Assembly: GCF_014384965.1 (NCBI RefSeq)
Contig: NZ_JACRSW010000027.1
Span: 350,454-414,453, forward strand
From: Jutongia hominis
Lineage (GTDB): Bacteria; Bacillota; Clostridia; Lachnospirales; Lachnospiraceae
Reading direction: 5' to 3'
DNA: 64,000 nucleotides
Part shown: positions 19,604 through 28,836 of the stretch, in pieces
How the letters are laid out: every line of letters begins with the position of its first letter
Position numbering within the stretch: position 1 is the first letter of the stretch
Translations under genes and position numbers: made by a program
The notes under the pieces: model-generated
What the model saw: only the letters and a program-made list of their open reading frames with translations
What the model was told of the DNA's origin: nothing
Database searches by the model: none

Positions 19604-19961
19604 TATGTCAACAATGCAGGTAACAAAGAGTCTTGCTTTATCAGAAGATAAAACCGGTGGCTTGATCTGTATCAGAGGAAGTCATATCGGGCAGCTGATA
19701 CCACTTCCGAGTGATGTCAAAGTTGTGTTAGGACGTGATGTGACACAATGCCAGTATGTGATCACGGATACACAGGTAAGCAGAAAACATTGCGAGATCG
19801 TATATGTGGGTGCATTGGATAAGTATCGTGTTACCGATTTTTCGAAAAATGGCACATTTTTAGGAGATGGCACACGATTAGAGAAAGGAAAAGAATATTA
19901 TCTTGCATCGACAGAAGAGCTTTATCTCGGAAATGAGGACAATTTATACAAATTACGGTGA
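19584..19961 (+). CDS. Small stand-alone FHA-domain protein
   Basis: A protein of about 125 residues that is almost entirely one canonical FHA domain: VLGRDVTQCQ, VSRKHCEIV, SKNGTFLGDG. The start is uncertain. The ATG at 19584 (after AAGGATGGGG) overlaps the LytTR gene by 20 bp, while the ATG at 19605 lies just after that gene's TGA. Other in-frame starts exist at 19545 (GTG), 19563 and 19575. Small FHA proteins often act as phosphorylation-dependent adaptors, like GarA or T6SS Fha. Tight coupling to a response regulator gene suggests that the two act together. Confidence 0.88.
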   Translation: MGNLENDMSTMQVTKSLALSEDKTGGLICIRGSHIGQLIPLPSDVKVVLGRDVTQCQYVITDTQVSRKHCEIVYVGALDKYRVTDFSKNGTFLGDGTRLEKGKEYYLASTEELYLGNEDNLYKLR

Positions 19962-20055
19962 GAAACAGACAAAGCAACCATAGGAACGATTGTAAAGTGT
20001 ATAAAGAGAATAGCAAAAGACAAGTGCAAAAGTCAAAACTTAAAAGGAGATACAT

Positions 20056-21471
20056 ATGATGCGTATAAGAAAAATGAATACATGGAAGATGGCTGTCGGC
20101 TGTCTGATCTGTGTGATCCTTTTCACACCGATTTTTTCTCCGGTTTTTCATGTATCGGAAAAGCAGATTGCATTAAGCGTAATCGATATGCTGGAAGATT
20201 GCATGGGTGATGAGTTCTATGATGTACTCAAAGAAGAATTAAAATCAGATAGCGATGATATTTTATCAGATCTGTGGAATTCTGCAAATTCTACAGCAGC
20301 AGATCTTGTCAGAAAAGAAACAGAAAAAGAGATCAAAAAGCAGCGAAAAAAGATTAATAAAAACTCAGAATTACAGGACTATTCTTACAGCGGATTGCAA
20401 TTATTGACAACATCATCACAGACCATTGCAAATAGGATTTTTAGCCGGGATGATGATGACAGAATTTTTGTCGGAGCAATTAACAAAAGTGCAAGAGAGC
20501 AGACAGTGAAGCTTATCAATCTGTATAAGGTACGTGTTACCTTTTTCCTGGTTGGTTCGATTACTCTTTTTGTCATCATTTTACTATCGGGATTAAAAAA
20601 GAAAAAGATTACCGTTTCATTGATCGCATCGGGTGGCTATCTGCTCCTTTATATCATAGAACAGGCAGTCTGGTATCTGACAATCCCGGCAAAGATAGCG
20701 GTTAAGCTAAACAGATATATTGGAAATACAACAAAAAATAACCAATTGCTGTACGAAATGTACAAGCAATTAAAAGAACTCGGAATAGACATTCAGAAGC
20801 TTGCAGCCACGATGAAGGTATCTACGGATACGACAAAAGGTTTACTCAAATCCTTTGATGGTACAGCGTTGTATGTAACAGTAGTAGGAGTGGTTCTTCT
20901 TGCAGTATGGATGGTGATCACATTTTTTGTGAAAGATAAAGTTGAAACAGATGAGATGCCGACCAGACAGATCATCCAGGATGGCATAATGCCAAATATC
21001 CCGGTCGGTCAGCAGTTAGGAGAGATATCTTACAATTCCAATCCGAATAGTAAAAATGGTATAAGCACCGGATCGGAAGTGCAGCTAAGAGATCATGCAG
21101 GACAAAATATCCGGAACAATATGGGCTTGCAGCAGCCTAGACAAGATAGGATGGTTTCAGGAGAGCTTCACTACGAGTTAGGTGAACTAAAAGGTGCACA
21201 GCTTACTTTAAAGAAAGGAGAAACAATAACGATCGGACGGGATGCGAAGTCTTGCCAGCTTGTTTTGTCAAATCCGTCGGTAGCGGTAAAACAATGTGCA
21301 ATACGGATGGATCTGTCCGGAATGTTTTATGAGATTGTCAGTTTTGGTTATGGAACAATCCTATATAGCGGACAACAGTCACAGAATCTTAGTATGAATC
21401 AGAAGATTCGAGTAGGAAAAGGTACGAGAGTAGCATTTGGTCAGAATCAGGAAATGATCATGCTATTTTAA
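20056..21471 (+). CDS. Membrane protein with four TM segments and a degenerate FHA domain
   Basis: A 471-residue protein: TM1 (about 10-30), an outer charged and helical region, TM2 (about 163-182), TM3 (about 188-212), a further outer loop, TM4 (about 273-295), a linker and a C-terminal FHA fold. The fold keeps IGRDAKSCQLVL, but the SRxH block reads PSVAVKQCA and the NGT block reads FGYGTIL. The Ser/Arg and Asn contacts to phosphothreonine are therefore missing. It has the same plan as the genes at 1319 and 17300 and probably a structural rather than phospho-reading FHA. AAAGGAGA at 20043-20050 supports the start. Confidence 0.85.
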   Translation: MMRIRKMNTWKMAVGCLICVILFTPIFSPVFHVSEKQIALSVIDMLEDCMGDEFYDVLKEELKSDSDDILSDLWNSANSTAADLVRKETEKEIKKQRKKINKNSELQDYSYSGLQLLTTSSQTIANRIFSRDDDDRIFVGAINKSAREQTVKLINLYKVRVTFFLVGSITLFVIILLSGLKKKKITVSLIASGGYLLLYIIEQAVWYLTIPAKIAVKLNRYIGNTTKNNQLLYEMYKQLKELGIDIQKLAATMKVSTDTTKGLLKSFDGTALYVTVVGVVLLAVWMVITFFVKDKVETDEMPTRQIIQDGIMPNIPVGQQLGEISYNSNPNSKNGISTGSEVQLRDHAGQNIRNNMGLQQPRQDRMVSGELHYELGELKGAQLTLKKGETITIGRDAKSCQLVLSNPSVAVKQCAIRMDLSGMFYEIVSFGYGTILYSGQQSQNLSMNQKIRVGKGTRVAFGQNQEMIMLF

Positions 21472-21490
21472 AAATACAAATAAAGCGGAT

Positions 21491-21508
21491 GGCATTTTCG
21501 TAAATGCC
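21491..21508 (+). other. Small hairpin upstream of the zinc-ribbon membrane protein gene
   Basis: GGCATTT and AAATGCC form a perfect 7-bp stem with loop TCGT, 31 bases before the next start. There is no T-run, so it is not an intrinsic terminator. It may be an RNA stability or processing stem, or chance. Confidence 0.4.
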
Positions 21509-21538
21509 TGAATATAGCAACTAAAGGAGGAGATACAT

Positions 21539-22252
21539 ATGATATGTAAACATTGCGGAAAAGAAAACGAAGAAGGTTCAAAATTCTGTATGTGGTGTGG
21601 TCAGATTTTTGAAGAGCCAAAGAATAGTGCAAAAGTACAGCCTGCTAAGATCTCAACACAGCCGGTAAAGAATAATTCAGATGGTGACAGTCAAAGCAGA
21701 AAGGTATCTGCACAGCCTAAAATGTCAGACACGAATATGCATAACGGTCAAAATACCGGCTATCCGTCACAAAAGCAGAACACATATAATAACCAGAATG
21801 CATATAACCAACAAAATACCGGTTATCCGTCACAGGGACAGCAAAACGGTAATACATCACAGGGACAGAATGGATATTATGATCCGCATGCAGCGTATCA
21901 GCAGCCATATGGGTACAATGATCCATATGGTACACAGTGGGGAATGAATCAGAATATGAACCCCAATATGATGACACAGTCTCCACAAATACACACTATT
22001 ATCCCTGATTATAATCCAAGCTTGGATTATACACCATTAAGTATGTGGGGATATTTTGGCTATAATTTATTATTTGCTATTCCGCTGATAGGATGGATAT
22101 TTCTGCTGATCACAGCTTTGGGCGGATTAAGTAATAACGTTAATCTTAGAAATTATGCAAGATCGTTTTTTTGCGTCTTGCTAATCGTTGGGTGCATCTT
22201 CTTGTTGATGATAGCACTTTCGGTTTTTACGGTAATATCACTAAATTCTTGA
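21539..22252 (+). CDS. Zinc-ribbon membrane protein with Gln/Asn-rich linker
   Basis: A 237-residue protein with an N-terminal zinc ribbon (CKHC...CMWC), a long Gln/Asn/Tyr-rich low-complexity stretch (about 30-155) and two C-terminal TM segments (about 175-200 and 212-235). Such zinc-ribbon plus TM proteins are common in Clostridia and have no defined function. It shares the zinc-ribbon theme with the kinases here and lies just upstream of the first WXG100 gene, so it may be a membrane accessory of the T7SS. A strong AAAGGAGGAG precedes the start. Function is unknown. Confidence 0.82.
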   Translation: MICKHCGKENEEGSKFCMWCGQIFEEPKNSAKVQPAKISTQPVKNNSDGDSQSRKVSAQPKMSDTNMHNGQNTGYPSQKQNTYNNQNAYNQQNTGYPSQGQQNGNTSQGQNGYYDPHAAYQQPYGYNDPYGTQWGMNQNMNPNMMTQSPQIHTIIPDYNPSLDYTPLSMWGYFGYNLLFAIPLIGWIFLLITALGGLSNNVNLRNYARSFFCVLLIVGCIFLLMIALSVFTVISLNS

Positions 22253-22300
22253 TGAAAATTGGAAAGAGCATTGCAATTTTTACAAGATCAAAGCAAAAAA

Positions 22301-22320
22301 TGACAAATATTCTTTTGTCA
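22301..22320. promoter_or_regulatory. Inverted repeat TGACAAA-N6-TTTGTCA before the WXG100 genes
   Basis: A perfect 7-bp inverted repeat with a 6-base spacer lies in the only sizeable gap before the first WXG100 gene. About 15 bases downstream is TGCTATGTT, an extended -10-like element at 22333-22341. It may be an operator controlling a secretion-gene promoter. Promoter spacing to any -35 is poor, so the call is tentative. Confidence 0.4.
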
Positions 22321-22389
22321 AAGAAAGTTTATGCTATGTTAGCTATAGACAAAAGAGTAGGATGGCATACAGAAAGAAGGTGATATAAC

Positions 22390-22689
22390 GTGGGCAAGAT
22401 AAAAGTGAACACATCCCGTTTATCAAAGGATGCACAGACGATACAGACGTGCATTAACAATATCAACTCTACATTAGGTGATATCAGTGATCATGTAAAA
22501 GAGCTTGACCGGATGTGGGATGGTCCGGGTAGTGAGCAGTTCAAGAAAGCATTTCATGATGATATCGAAAAGGCTCAAACGATGATCAGTAATCTGACAA
22601 AGCTTTATACATATGAAACCAATGCACAAAGCAAATATGAAGAGTGTGAAAGCAAAGTCGGACAGCTTGTGGATGAGATTAAAGTATAA
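22390..22689 (+). CDS. WXG100 family T7SS protein (EsxA-like)
   Basis: A 99-residue WXG100-type helical-hairpin protein. The turn motif is WDG (W43-G45) and a YxxxE export signal lies at Y83-E87 (YEECE). These proteins are secreted by EssC-type T7SS as dimers and also help to activate the ATPase. The start is GTG at 22390, preceded by AGAAGGTGAT. It is the first of three consecutive WXG100 genes just upstream of essC. Length and motifs match the family. Confidence 0.93.
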   Translation: MGKIKVNTSRLSKDAQTIQTCINNINSTLGDISDHVKELDRMWDGPGSEQFKKAFHDDIEKAQTMISNLTKLYTYETNAQSKYEECESKVGQLVDEIKV

Positions 22690-22765
22690 GAGACAAAGGC
22701 AGCAGCGTTTGTGAACCATTACAAACGTCTAAATAAAAGCACCAATAAAAAGGAGGAAATGTATT

Positions 22766-23071
22766 ATGGCAAAAACATTTACAGTAACACCATCGGAATT
22801 AAGAAGAAAGAAGGAGGATCTGATCAATAAAAATGGTCAGCTTAGCAATAAGATCTCAAAGCTTGTAGAGCTTGAAGCAGCATTGAACCAGCAGTGGGAC
22901 GGTGATGCAAATGACAAATTCCATGCAGCATTTAATACAGATAAGACAAAGATGGATAAATTCCATACTGCAATTCAGAATTATTGCAACAAATTAGAAG
23001 AGATCGTTAAGAAGTATGAGACTACAGAGCAGAAAGTAGCCAATATTGCTTCACAGAGAACGTATCATTAA
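22766..23071 (+). CDS. WXG100 family T7SS protein (EsxA-like)
   Basis: A 101-residue WXG100 protein with WDG at residues 44-46 and YxxxE at Y84-E88 (YETTE). The predicted two-helix hairpin is preceded by an unusually strong AAAAAGGAGGAAATG site, which suggests high translation. It lies 76 bp after the first WXG100 gene and 74 bp before the third. A homodimer or a heterodimer with a neighbour is possible. Family call is secure. Confidence 0.94.
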   Translation: MAKTFTVTPSELRRKKEDLINKNGQLSNKISKLVELEAALNQQWDGDANDKFHAAFNTDKTKMDKFHTAIQNYCNKLEEIVKKYETTEQKVANIASQRTYH

Positions 23072-23145
23072 AAAAGAGCAGGATAACGAAGAATGGATAA
23101 ACAGATATATGATCTGCCGGACAGATCAGAAAGAGAGGATACGAT

Positions 23146-23460
23146 ATGGCTACATTAAAAGTAAGTACACAAAAACTCAGATCAACAGCATCAGAATTCA
23201 GATCAGTAGGAAATGCGATCAAAACATTAACAAGTGGTATGACAAATACAGTCAATACAATATCAGGAACCGTATGGCAGGGTGATGCTGCAAATGCATA
23301 TAAGAGAAAATTCAAAGCATTGGATGATGACATTGCATTGTTATTAAAGATGATCAATGAGCATGTAGAAGATCTGAATAATATTGCACAGGCATATGAA
23401 CAGGCAGAATCAGAAAATGCCGGATTAGCTGAGTCATTAAATGACAATATTATTTCATAA
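23146..23460 (+). CDS. WXG100 family T7SS protein
   Basis: A 104-residue WXG100 protein with WQG (W44-G46) and YxxxE at Y84-E88 (YEQAE). Its C-terminus ends in an acidic and Asn-rich tail absent from the previous paralogue. GAAAGAGGATACGAT precedes the start. It is the third WXG100 gene in a row, directly before the small membrane protein and essC genes. Confidence 0.93.
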   Translation: MATLKVSTQKLRSTASEFRSVGNAIKTLTSGMTNTVNTISGTVWQGDAANAYKRKFKALDDDIALLLKMINEHVEDLNNIAQAYEQAESENAGLAESLNDNIIS

Positions 23461-23542
23461 AAACAGCAGATCATGCGGTACAGGGCGCTGGCATAAAAAT
23501 GTCAGTGCTCTTAGTCGTACCTGACAGCAGGGAGGAGCTAGG

Positions 23543-23719
23543 ATGAGTGAGTGGATCATATTAGGATTAGAAGGAGTGGGACTATGTGCCTGTATCATAG
23601 CTCTTGTACTTATCAGTAAGAAAAAGAAAAAATATACAGAACAGATTGAACAGCAGACAAAAGAAGTGCAGGAGCATACTTTAATGGATGCACTTACAAA
23701 TGAGAGGGTGAGACATTGA
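23543..23719 (+). CDS. 58-residue single-pass membrane protein overlapping essC
   Basis: A short gene: residues 3-25 form one hydrophobic segment (WIILGLEGVGLCACIIALVL), followed by a Lys-rich stop-transfer run (KKKKK) and a charged, probably helical tail. The start has a strong GGAGGAGC site at 23531-23538. Its last four bases TTGA contain the TTG start of the essC-like gene, so the two should be translationally coupled. There is no recognised family. Position and coupling suggest a small EssC membrane partner, perhaps replacing part of the missing EssA/EsaA set. The gene call is well supported; the role is inferred. Confidence 0.8.
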   Translation: MSEWIILGLEGVGLCACIIALVLISKKKKKYTEQIEQQTKEVQEHTLMDALTNERVRH

Positions 23720-26700
23720 ATTATATATTAGCAATATATTCAAAAGAGGCATTTAAAGAATATATATTACCATCAATTGATAATGCAGATTATGAAGTGA
23801 CTTTGCGTAGCAAAGATTTTTATTTGCAGGATGATATCACATTGCATATGGAAGTATTTACAGAGCAATGGAGCATTAAAAGTTCATCCCATTATGCAAT
23901 AAGAAAAGAAAACGTCAGAATGGAAAAGAAGCCGTTAGCTGCTAACGATATTGTACAGCTTGTGACAGAGTATGGAGAAAAGCTTGTGATCATTGTAAGA
24001 GGTATGCAGTCGGCTTTCCATTCTTTTACAAAATATATGATTGGCAATGCCCAAAGTATTACGATCGGTAAAGGAGAAGAAAATGATATCTCATATGACT
24101 TTTTAGGAAGAGTATCAAAGCTTCATGCAAAAATTGTAAAGACTCCACAAGGGTATTGTATTGAGAATCACAGTTCTAACGGAACGTATGTTGATGCAGA
24201 AAGAGTCAATGATACAAAAGAACTTTCCTTTGGTGCGTATATCAACATTATCGGATTGCATATTGTATTTCTCGGTAATATGTTAGCAATCGACCCGACG
24301 GCGAAAGCATTGGTAAAGCCAAATGTATTAAAAAAATACACGATGAAAGAAGCAAATATAGTCTTTCATGGTTCCGACAGACCGGTGCAGAAAACAGAGA
24401 GGCTTTTTCATCGAATACCTCGAAATTATGAAAGTTTGGAAAGCGGTGTCATAGAGATCGAGGAACCGCCACAGAAGCCGCAGACGAAGAAACAGTCGCT
24501 TCTTGCAATGATCGCACCATCTTTTACCATGGCACTTCCGATGCTTCTTGGATGTGCATTTATGGTATATGCGTCCAAAGCCAGTGGCGGAGGAAGTTCT
24601 CTTTATATGTATTCCGGGCTTGTTATGTCAGTCATGTCAGCAGTGGTAGGTGTTGGCTGGGGCATTATTAATGCAAATTCACAAAAGAAGGAAGAGCAGG
24701 AAAATGAAAAGCATCGTTTTGAGGCATATAGTGAATATCTTGTAGAAAAGACAGATGAGATCAAAGCAGCTTACGAAGAAACAGAAAGAAGACTGAATGT
24801 AACCTATCCGGATACCATGAATTGTATGGAGTATGACGAGCATACGGGAATGTTATGGAACAGAAATTATTTTCATGACGATTTTCTGTGTGAGAGACTT
24901 GGTATCGGGGAAAGAGAATTTCCATTCAAAATTGAGATTCCAAAGAAGAAATTTCGGCTGTTTAAAGATGAATTAGCAGAAAAGCCGGCATTTATTAAGG
25001 AAAATTATCAGAAATTGTATAATGTTCCGATTACATTAAATCTGTTACAGGAAAAGCTAGTCGGAGTGATCGGCGGACAAAATAAGACCGGAGCCGTGCA
25101 GATCATGCAGATCCTTGCTGCACAGATTGCTGCAAATAACTGCTATACCGATGTAAAGATGGGATTTATCTACAATGGTGAAAGTTCACAGGACTGTGGC
25201 AACTGGGATTTTGCAAAGTGGCTTCCGCATACATGGTCAGAAGATCATAATACACGTTTTGTAGCTTCGACGAAAGAAGAAGCCAGTGAAGTTTTTCATG
25301 AACTGACAAAGGTTGCCAGAGGACGTTTGAACGGAGACGGACCACAGACAAAAGAAGGAAGCATTCCAAAACCATATTATGTGATCTTTTTATCTGATGC
25401 ATCTTTGTTAAACGGAGAACTTTTTGCAAAATATGTCTTTGGACGTGAGCCGGTATGTGGTATTACTACGGTGCTTTTGGCACAGAGCAATGATGATCTT
25501 CCGAATGAATGTGAATTTATTATTGAAAACACACCGGAATTTTGCGGAATGTATCATGTGAATGAATCAAAGAGCAGCCGTATGCAGATACAGTTTGATC
25601 CGATCGTTCCGATGAAATTAGAATGGTTTGCACGTAAGATCTCTGCATTGAAAGTCGTGGAGATGGAAGATGGCGGCGAAGTTCCGAATTCGATCACGTT
25701 TTTTGAAATGCTTCATATCGACCGCATTGAAGAATATCCTGTTTTGAAGCAATGGGCAAAGAGCCGTACCTATGAAAATATTAAAGGACAGCTCGGTGAA
25801 AAAGTGGGTGGTGCACCATGTTACTTAGATGTACATGAGAAATACCACGGACCACATGGTCTGGTAGCCGGTACAACAGGTTCCGGAAAGAGTGAGACCT
25901 TGCAAACATATATTTTATCGCTGGCAGTCAATTACAGCCCGGACGATATCGGTTTCTTCATTATTGATTATAAGGGTGGCGGAATGGCAAACTTATTTGA
26001 CGGACTGCCACATATGATCGGATCAATATCGAACTTATCCGGTAATCAGGTCAAAAGAGCGATGATATCGATCAAGAGCGAGAACAGAAGAAGACAAAGG
26101 GTATTCTCGGAGAATGGTGTTAATAATATCAATCTGTATACAAAACTGTATAAAAACGGAGAAGCAAAAGAACCGATCCCGCATTTGTTTATTATCATAG
26201 ATGAGTTTGCGGAATTAAAGAGAGAAGAACCGGACTTTATGCGTGAACTGATCAGTGTTGCACAGGTCGGACGAAGTCTTGGTGTACATCTGATCTTAGC
26301 TACACAGAAGCCGAGTGGTACCGTAGATGATAACATTTGGAGTAACTCGAAGTTCAGGCTTTGTCTTCGTGTACAGGATCAGCAGGATAGTAAAGATATG
26401 CTTCATAAACCGGATGCGGCATATCTGACACAGCCGGGACGTGGTTATCTGCAGGTAGGCAGTGATGAAGTGTATGAGCTGTTCCAGTCCGGATTTAGCG
26501 GAGCTGTCTTTGATGAGAATATGGCAGTTGGCAATAAGGAAATCGCAAAACTTCTTACACTATCCGGCAAAGTTGACATGACAGGAAACAGTATTAAAAG
26601 GCTTCTTAAGAAACGTTCTGATGTCATCTGGATCGAAAAGCTATGCAAGTTAATGCAGAATATCGAAGCCATGCAGGGACGACAACTTGCTGCAATTGAT

Positions 26701-28707
26701 AATGCAGACCAGAAAGCCGTTTATTATACAGACAGTTTATATGATGAGTTTGAAGAGCAGGAAATGGAATATGCCAGAAGTGAGTATAACACAAACCGCT
26801 TAAAAGATTTTGTCAAAGTATACCTGAAAGCACTCACAATAGAAAGCAAAGTCTCATTAGCAGAAAAGATTCTTGCAATTGCCAAAAAGAAAAATATCCG
26901 TCTGCCACAGGCAAAAGAAAAGACTCAGCTTGATGTTGTTAAAGAATATTTAGCAAAACTTGCACAGGAGAATAATTATAATCATAAGATCATGCTTTGG
27001 ATGCCTGTGTTAAAAGAAAATATTTATCTGGAAGATTTCGACGAATATCTGATGCAGAGTTATCAATGGGGCGAATGGCCAAAAGACATTGAGAAAGGCA
27101 ATTTAAAGATCTTACTTGGTCAGTTTGATGATCCGGCAAATCAGAACCAGATGCCTTTGTACCTGGACTTTTTAGAGGATGGCAATGTTGCGATCTGTGG
27201 AACGATCTTATGTGGTAAAAGTACAATGATGCAGACCATGGTCTATGCATTGACACATCGTTTTACGCCGGATGTTGTGCATATTTATTGTATTGATTTT
27301 AGCAACAAAATGCTTTCTTCTTTTGAACATGCGCCTCATGTCGGTGGGATCATGGTAGAAGGAGAATATGATAAGATTGCAAAATTCTTCAATATGATCA
27401 TGCATATTTTAGAGGATCGTAAGAAGAAACTCCGCGGTGGCAATTACAAACAGTATGTACAGGCAGGCAACACGGATATTCCGGCAATTGTTTTATTTGT
27501 TGACAACTATGGAGCATTTAAAGAAAAGACGGAAGAAAACTATGAAGATGCAATGATTCAGCTTGCAAAAGAAGGTGTCAGTCTTGGTATTTATATGGTC
27601 GTATCAGGTGGCGGATTCAGTATGAGTGAGATCAGCAGCCGTCTGGCAGATAATATTCAGACAGTTCTTTGCTTATCATTGAAAGACAAATATGAATATG
27701 CTGAATATCTACATGACATGAGAATTGAAGTGATGCCGGAAAGTGGTGTGAAAGGAAGAGGTCTTGCACATTATGGAGAGCGTATTCTGGAGTTTCAGAC
27801 AGCGGTTGCATTCAAAGCAATTGATAACTATGCACGCATGGAACGTATTTCTATGATCTGTGATGAGATGAAGGATTCCTGGACTGGTCTTTGTGCCCGT
27901 AAGATACCGGAAATTCCTAAGAAACCGGTATGGAGTACATTTGTGGATCTGTATGAATATAAAGAAATGCTTTTGGATAAGGATCATGTGGCAGTCGGCT
28001 ACAATGAAGCAAATGCCGAAGTGTATGGAATATCTTTGGAAGAGATCTATTGCTATATGGTATGTGGTGCTGGCAGATCAGGCAAGACAAACTTTATGAA
28101 GGTCTTTGTACAGTCTGTACTGGATAAAAAAAGCAAAGTCTGCATTATAGACAGCCCAAAGGCAGAATACAAGGTTTACCAAAAAGAAGATATTTCTTAT
28201 CTGACAGATGCAAAATCGCTGTTTACTTATTTTAAGGATGAACTTACACCGGTATTCCAGAAGAGAAATGCAACAAAGAGAAGTTTATTAGAGCAGGAGA
28301 AGGGTGAAGACGAGATTTATCAGGTACAAAGTAAGGAAACACCGTATTTTATCTTTATTTCAGATATGCTTTGGTTCTTTGAAATGGTGTATGGTGCAGA
28401 ATATGAGATGAAAGGTTTCTTAGAAACATTATTTGAAAAGGGACGTTTCCATCATATTTACTTTATAGGTGAGTTTGCATTGAATCAGGTAAGTGAGCTG
28501 CGTGGATATCATGGATTTGAACTTTTTGCAAATTATCATACCGGTATTCATTTTGGCGGAAAGACAATCGATAACTCGCTGTTGTCATTTGATTATATGG
28601 ATTATACAGAGCAGTCAAAGGGAGAAAAAGCAGGAATCGGTTTCCTTCCGGATGTTACGTCAGAAAACCGGGCTGCAAAGATTGTGATTCCATTAGCACG
28701 TAAATAG
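23716..28707 (+). CDS. essC: EssC/YukBA-like T7SS ATPase (FHA, two TM, three P-loop domains)
   Basis: The 1663-residue motor of the secretion system, somewhat longer than the usual 1480. The N-terminus has FHA-like modules, the second (about 96-190) with IGKGEENDI, RVSKLHA and SSNGTYV. Two TM segments lie at about 262-288 and 295-320. Three FtsK/SpoIIIE-type ATPase domains follow: D1 Walker A GTTGSGKS (719-726) and Walker B LFIIIDE (D829, E830); D2 Walker A GTILCGKS (1162-1169) with VDN instead of DE; D3 Walker A GAGRSGKT (1451-1458) with ISD. D1 is therefore the best-preserved catalytic domain. The start is TTG at 23716 with GAGAGGGTGAG upstream; the next Met lies inside the first module. 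WXG100 genes flank it on both sides. Confidence 0.95.
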   Translation: MNYILAIYSKEAFKEYILPSIDNADYEVTLRSKDFYLQDDITLHMEVFTEQWSIKSSSHYAIRKENVRMEKKPLAANDIVQLVTEYGEKLVIIVRGMQSAFHSFTKYMIGNAQSITIGKGEENDISYDFLGRVSKLHAKIVKTPQGYCIENHSSNGTYVDAERVNDTKELSFGAYINIIGLHIVFLGNMLAIDPTAKALVKPNVLKKYTMKEANIVFHGSDRPVQKTERLFHRIPRNYESLESGVIEIEEPPQKPQTKKQSLLAMIAPSFTMALPMLLGCAFMVYASKASGGGSSLYMYSGLVMSVMSAVVGVGWGIINANSQKKEEQENEKHRFEAYSEYLVEKTDEIKAAYEETERRLNVTYPDTMNCMEYDEHTGMLWNRNYFHDDFLCERLGIGEREFPFKIEIPKKKFRLFKDELAEKPAFIKENYQKLYNVPITLNLLQEKLVGVIGGQNKTGAVQIMQILAAQIAANNCYTDVKMGFIYNGESSQDCGNWDFAKWLPHTWSEDHNTRFVASTKEEASEVFHELTKVARGRLNGDGPQTKEGSIPKPYYVIFLSDASLLNGELFAKYVFGREPVCGITTVLLAQSNDDLPNECEFIIENTPEFCGMYHVNESKSSRMQIQFDPIVPMKLEWFARKISALKVVEMEDGGEVPNSITFFEMLHIDRIEEYPVLKQWAKSRTYENIKGQLGEKVGGAPCYLDVHEKYHGPHGLVAGTTGSGKSETLQTYILSLAVNYSPDDIGFFIIDYKGGGMANLFDGLPHMIGSISNLSGNQVKRAMISIKSENRRRQRVFSENGVNNINLYTKLYKNGEAKEPIPHLFIIIDEFAELKREEPDFMRELISVAQVGRSLGVHLILATQKPSGTVDDNIWSNSKFRLCLRVQDQQDSKDMLHKPDAAYLTQPGRGYLQVGSDEVYELFQSGFSGAVFDENMAVGNKEIAKLLTLSGKVDMTGNSIKRLLKKRSDVIWIEKLCKLMQNIEAMQGRQLAAIDNADQKAVYYTDSLYDEFEEQEMEYARSEYNTNRLKDFVKVYLKALTIESKVSLAEKILAIAKKKNIRLPQAKEKTQLDVVKEYLAKLAQENNYNHKIMLWMPVLKENIYLEDFDEYLMQSYQWGEWPKDIEKGNLKILLGQFDDPANQNQMPLYLDFLEDGNVAICGTILCGKSTMMQTMVYALTHRFTPDVVHIYCIDFSNKMLSSFEHAPHVGGIMVEGEYDKIAKFFNMIMHILEDRKKKLRGGNYKQYVQAGNTDIPAIVLFVDNYGAFKEKTEENYEDAMIQLAKEGVSLGIYMVVSGGGFSMSEISSRLADNIQTVLCLSLKDKYEYAEYLHDMRIEVMPESGVKGRGLAHYGERILEFQTAVAFKAIDNYARMERISMICDEMKDSWTGLCARKIPEIPKKPVWSTFVDLYEYKEMLLDKDHVAVGYNEANAEVYGISLEEIYCYMVCGAGRSGKTNFMKVFVQSVLDKKSKVCIIDSPKAEYKVYQKEDISYLTDAKSLFTYFKDELTPVFQKRNATKRSLLEQEKGEDEIYQVQSKETPYFIFISDMLWFFEMVYGAEYEMKGFLETLFEKGRFHHIYFIGEFALNQVSELRGYHGFELFANYHTGIHFGGKTIDNSLLSFDYMDYTEQSKGEKAGIGFLPDVTSENRAAKIVIPLARK

Positions 28708-28778
28708 TTTTTTGCAGGCTTGTAAAAAGCAGTTTAATGGAAAAGGTTTGATAAGCCGGCATGGAAGATAACATGTAT

Positions 28779-28810
28779 TTTCGGAATCTTCTGAGCGAAA
28801 GATTCCGAAA
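28779..28810 (+). other. Perfect 12-bp hairpin between essC and the esaB-like gene
   Basis: TTTCGGAATCTT (28779-28790) and AAGATTCCGAAA (28799-28810) pair perfectly around the 8-base loop CTGAGCGA. It lies 71 bases after the essC stop and 26 before the next start. No T-run follows, so it is not a standard intrinsic terminator. An RNA processing or stabilising element separating the long essC message from the small downstream gene is plausible. Confidence 0.7.
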
Positions 28811-28836
28811 GTATTAACAGGAAAAGGAGGAGAAAA

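Noticed and set aside
22171..22383. 70-codon frame overlapping the zinc-ribbon membrane protein
   Set aside because: Overlaps a supported gene and the inverted repeat; no ribosome site.
23046..23285. 79-codon frame between the second and third WXG100 genes
   Set aside because: Out of frame with the WXG100 gene it overlaps; no family resemblance.
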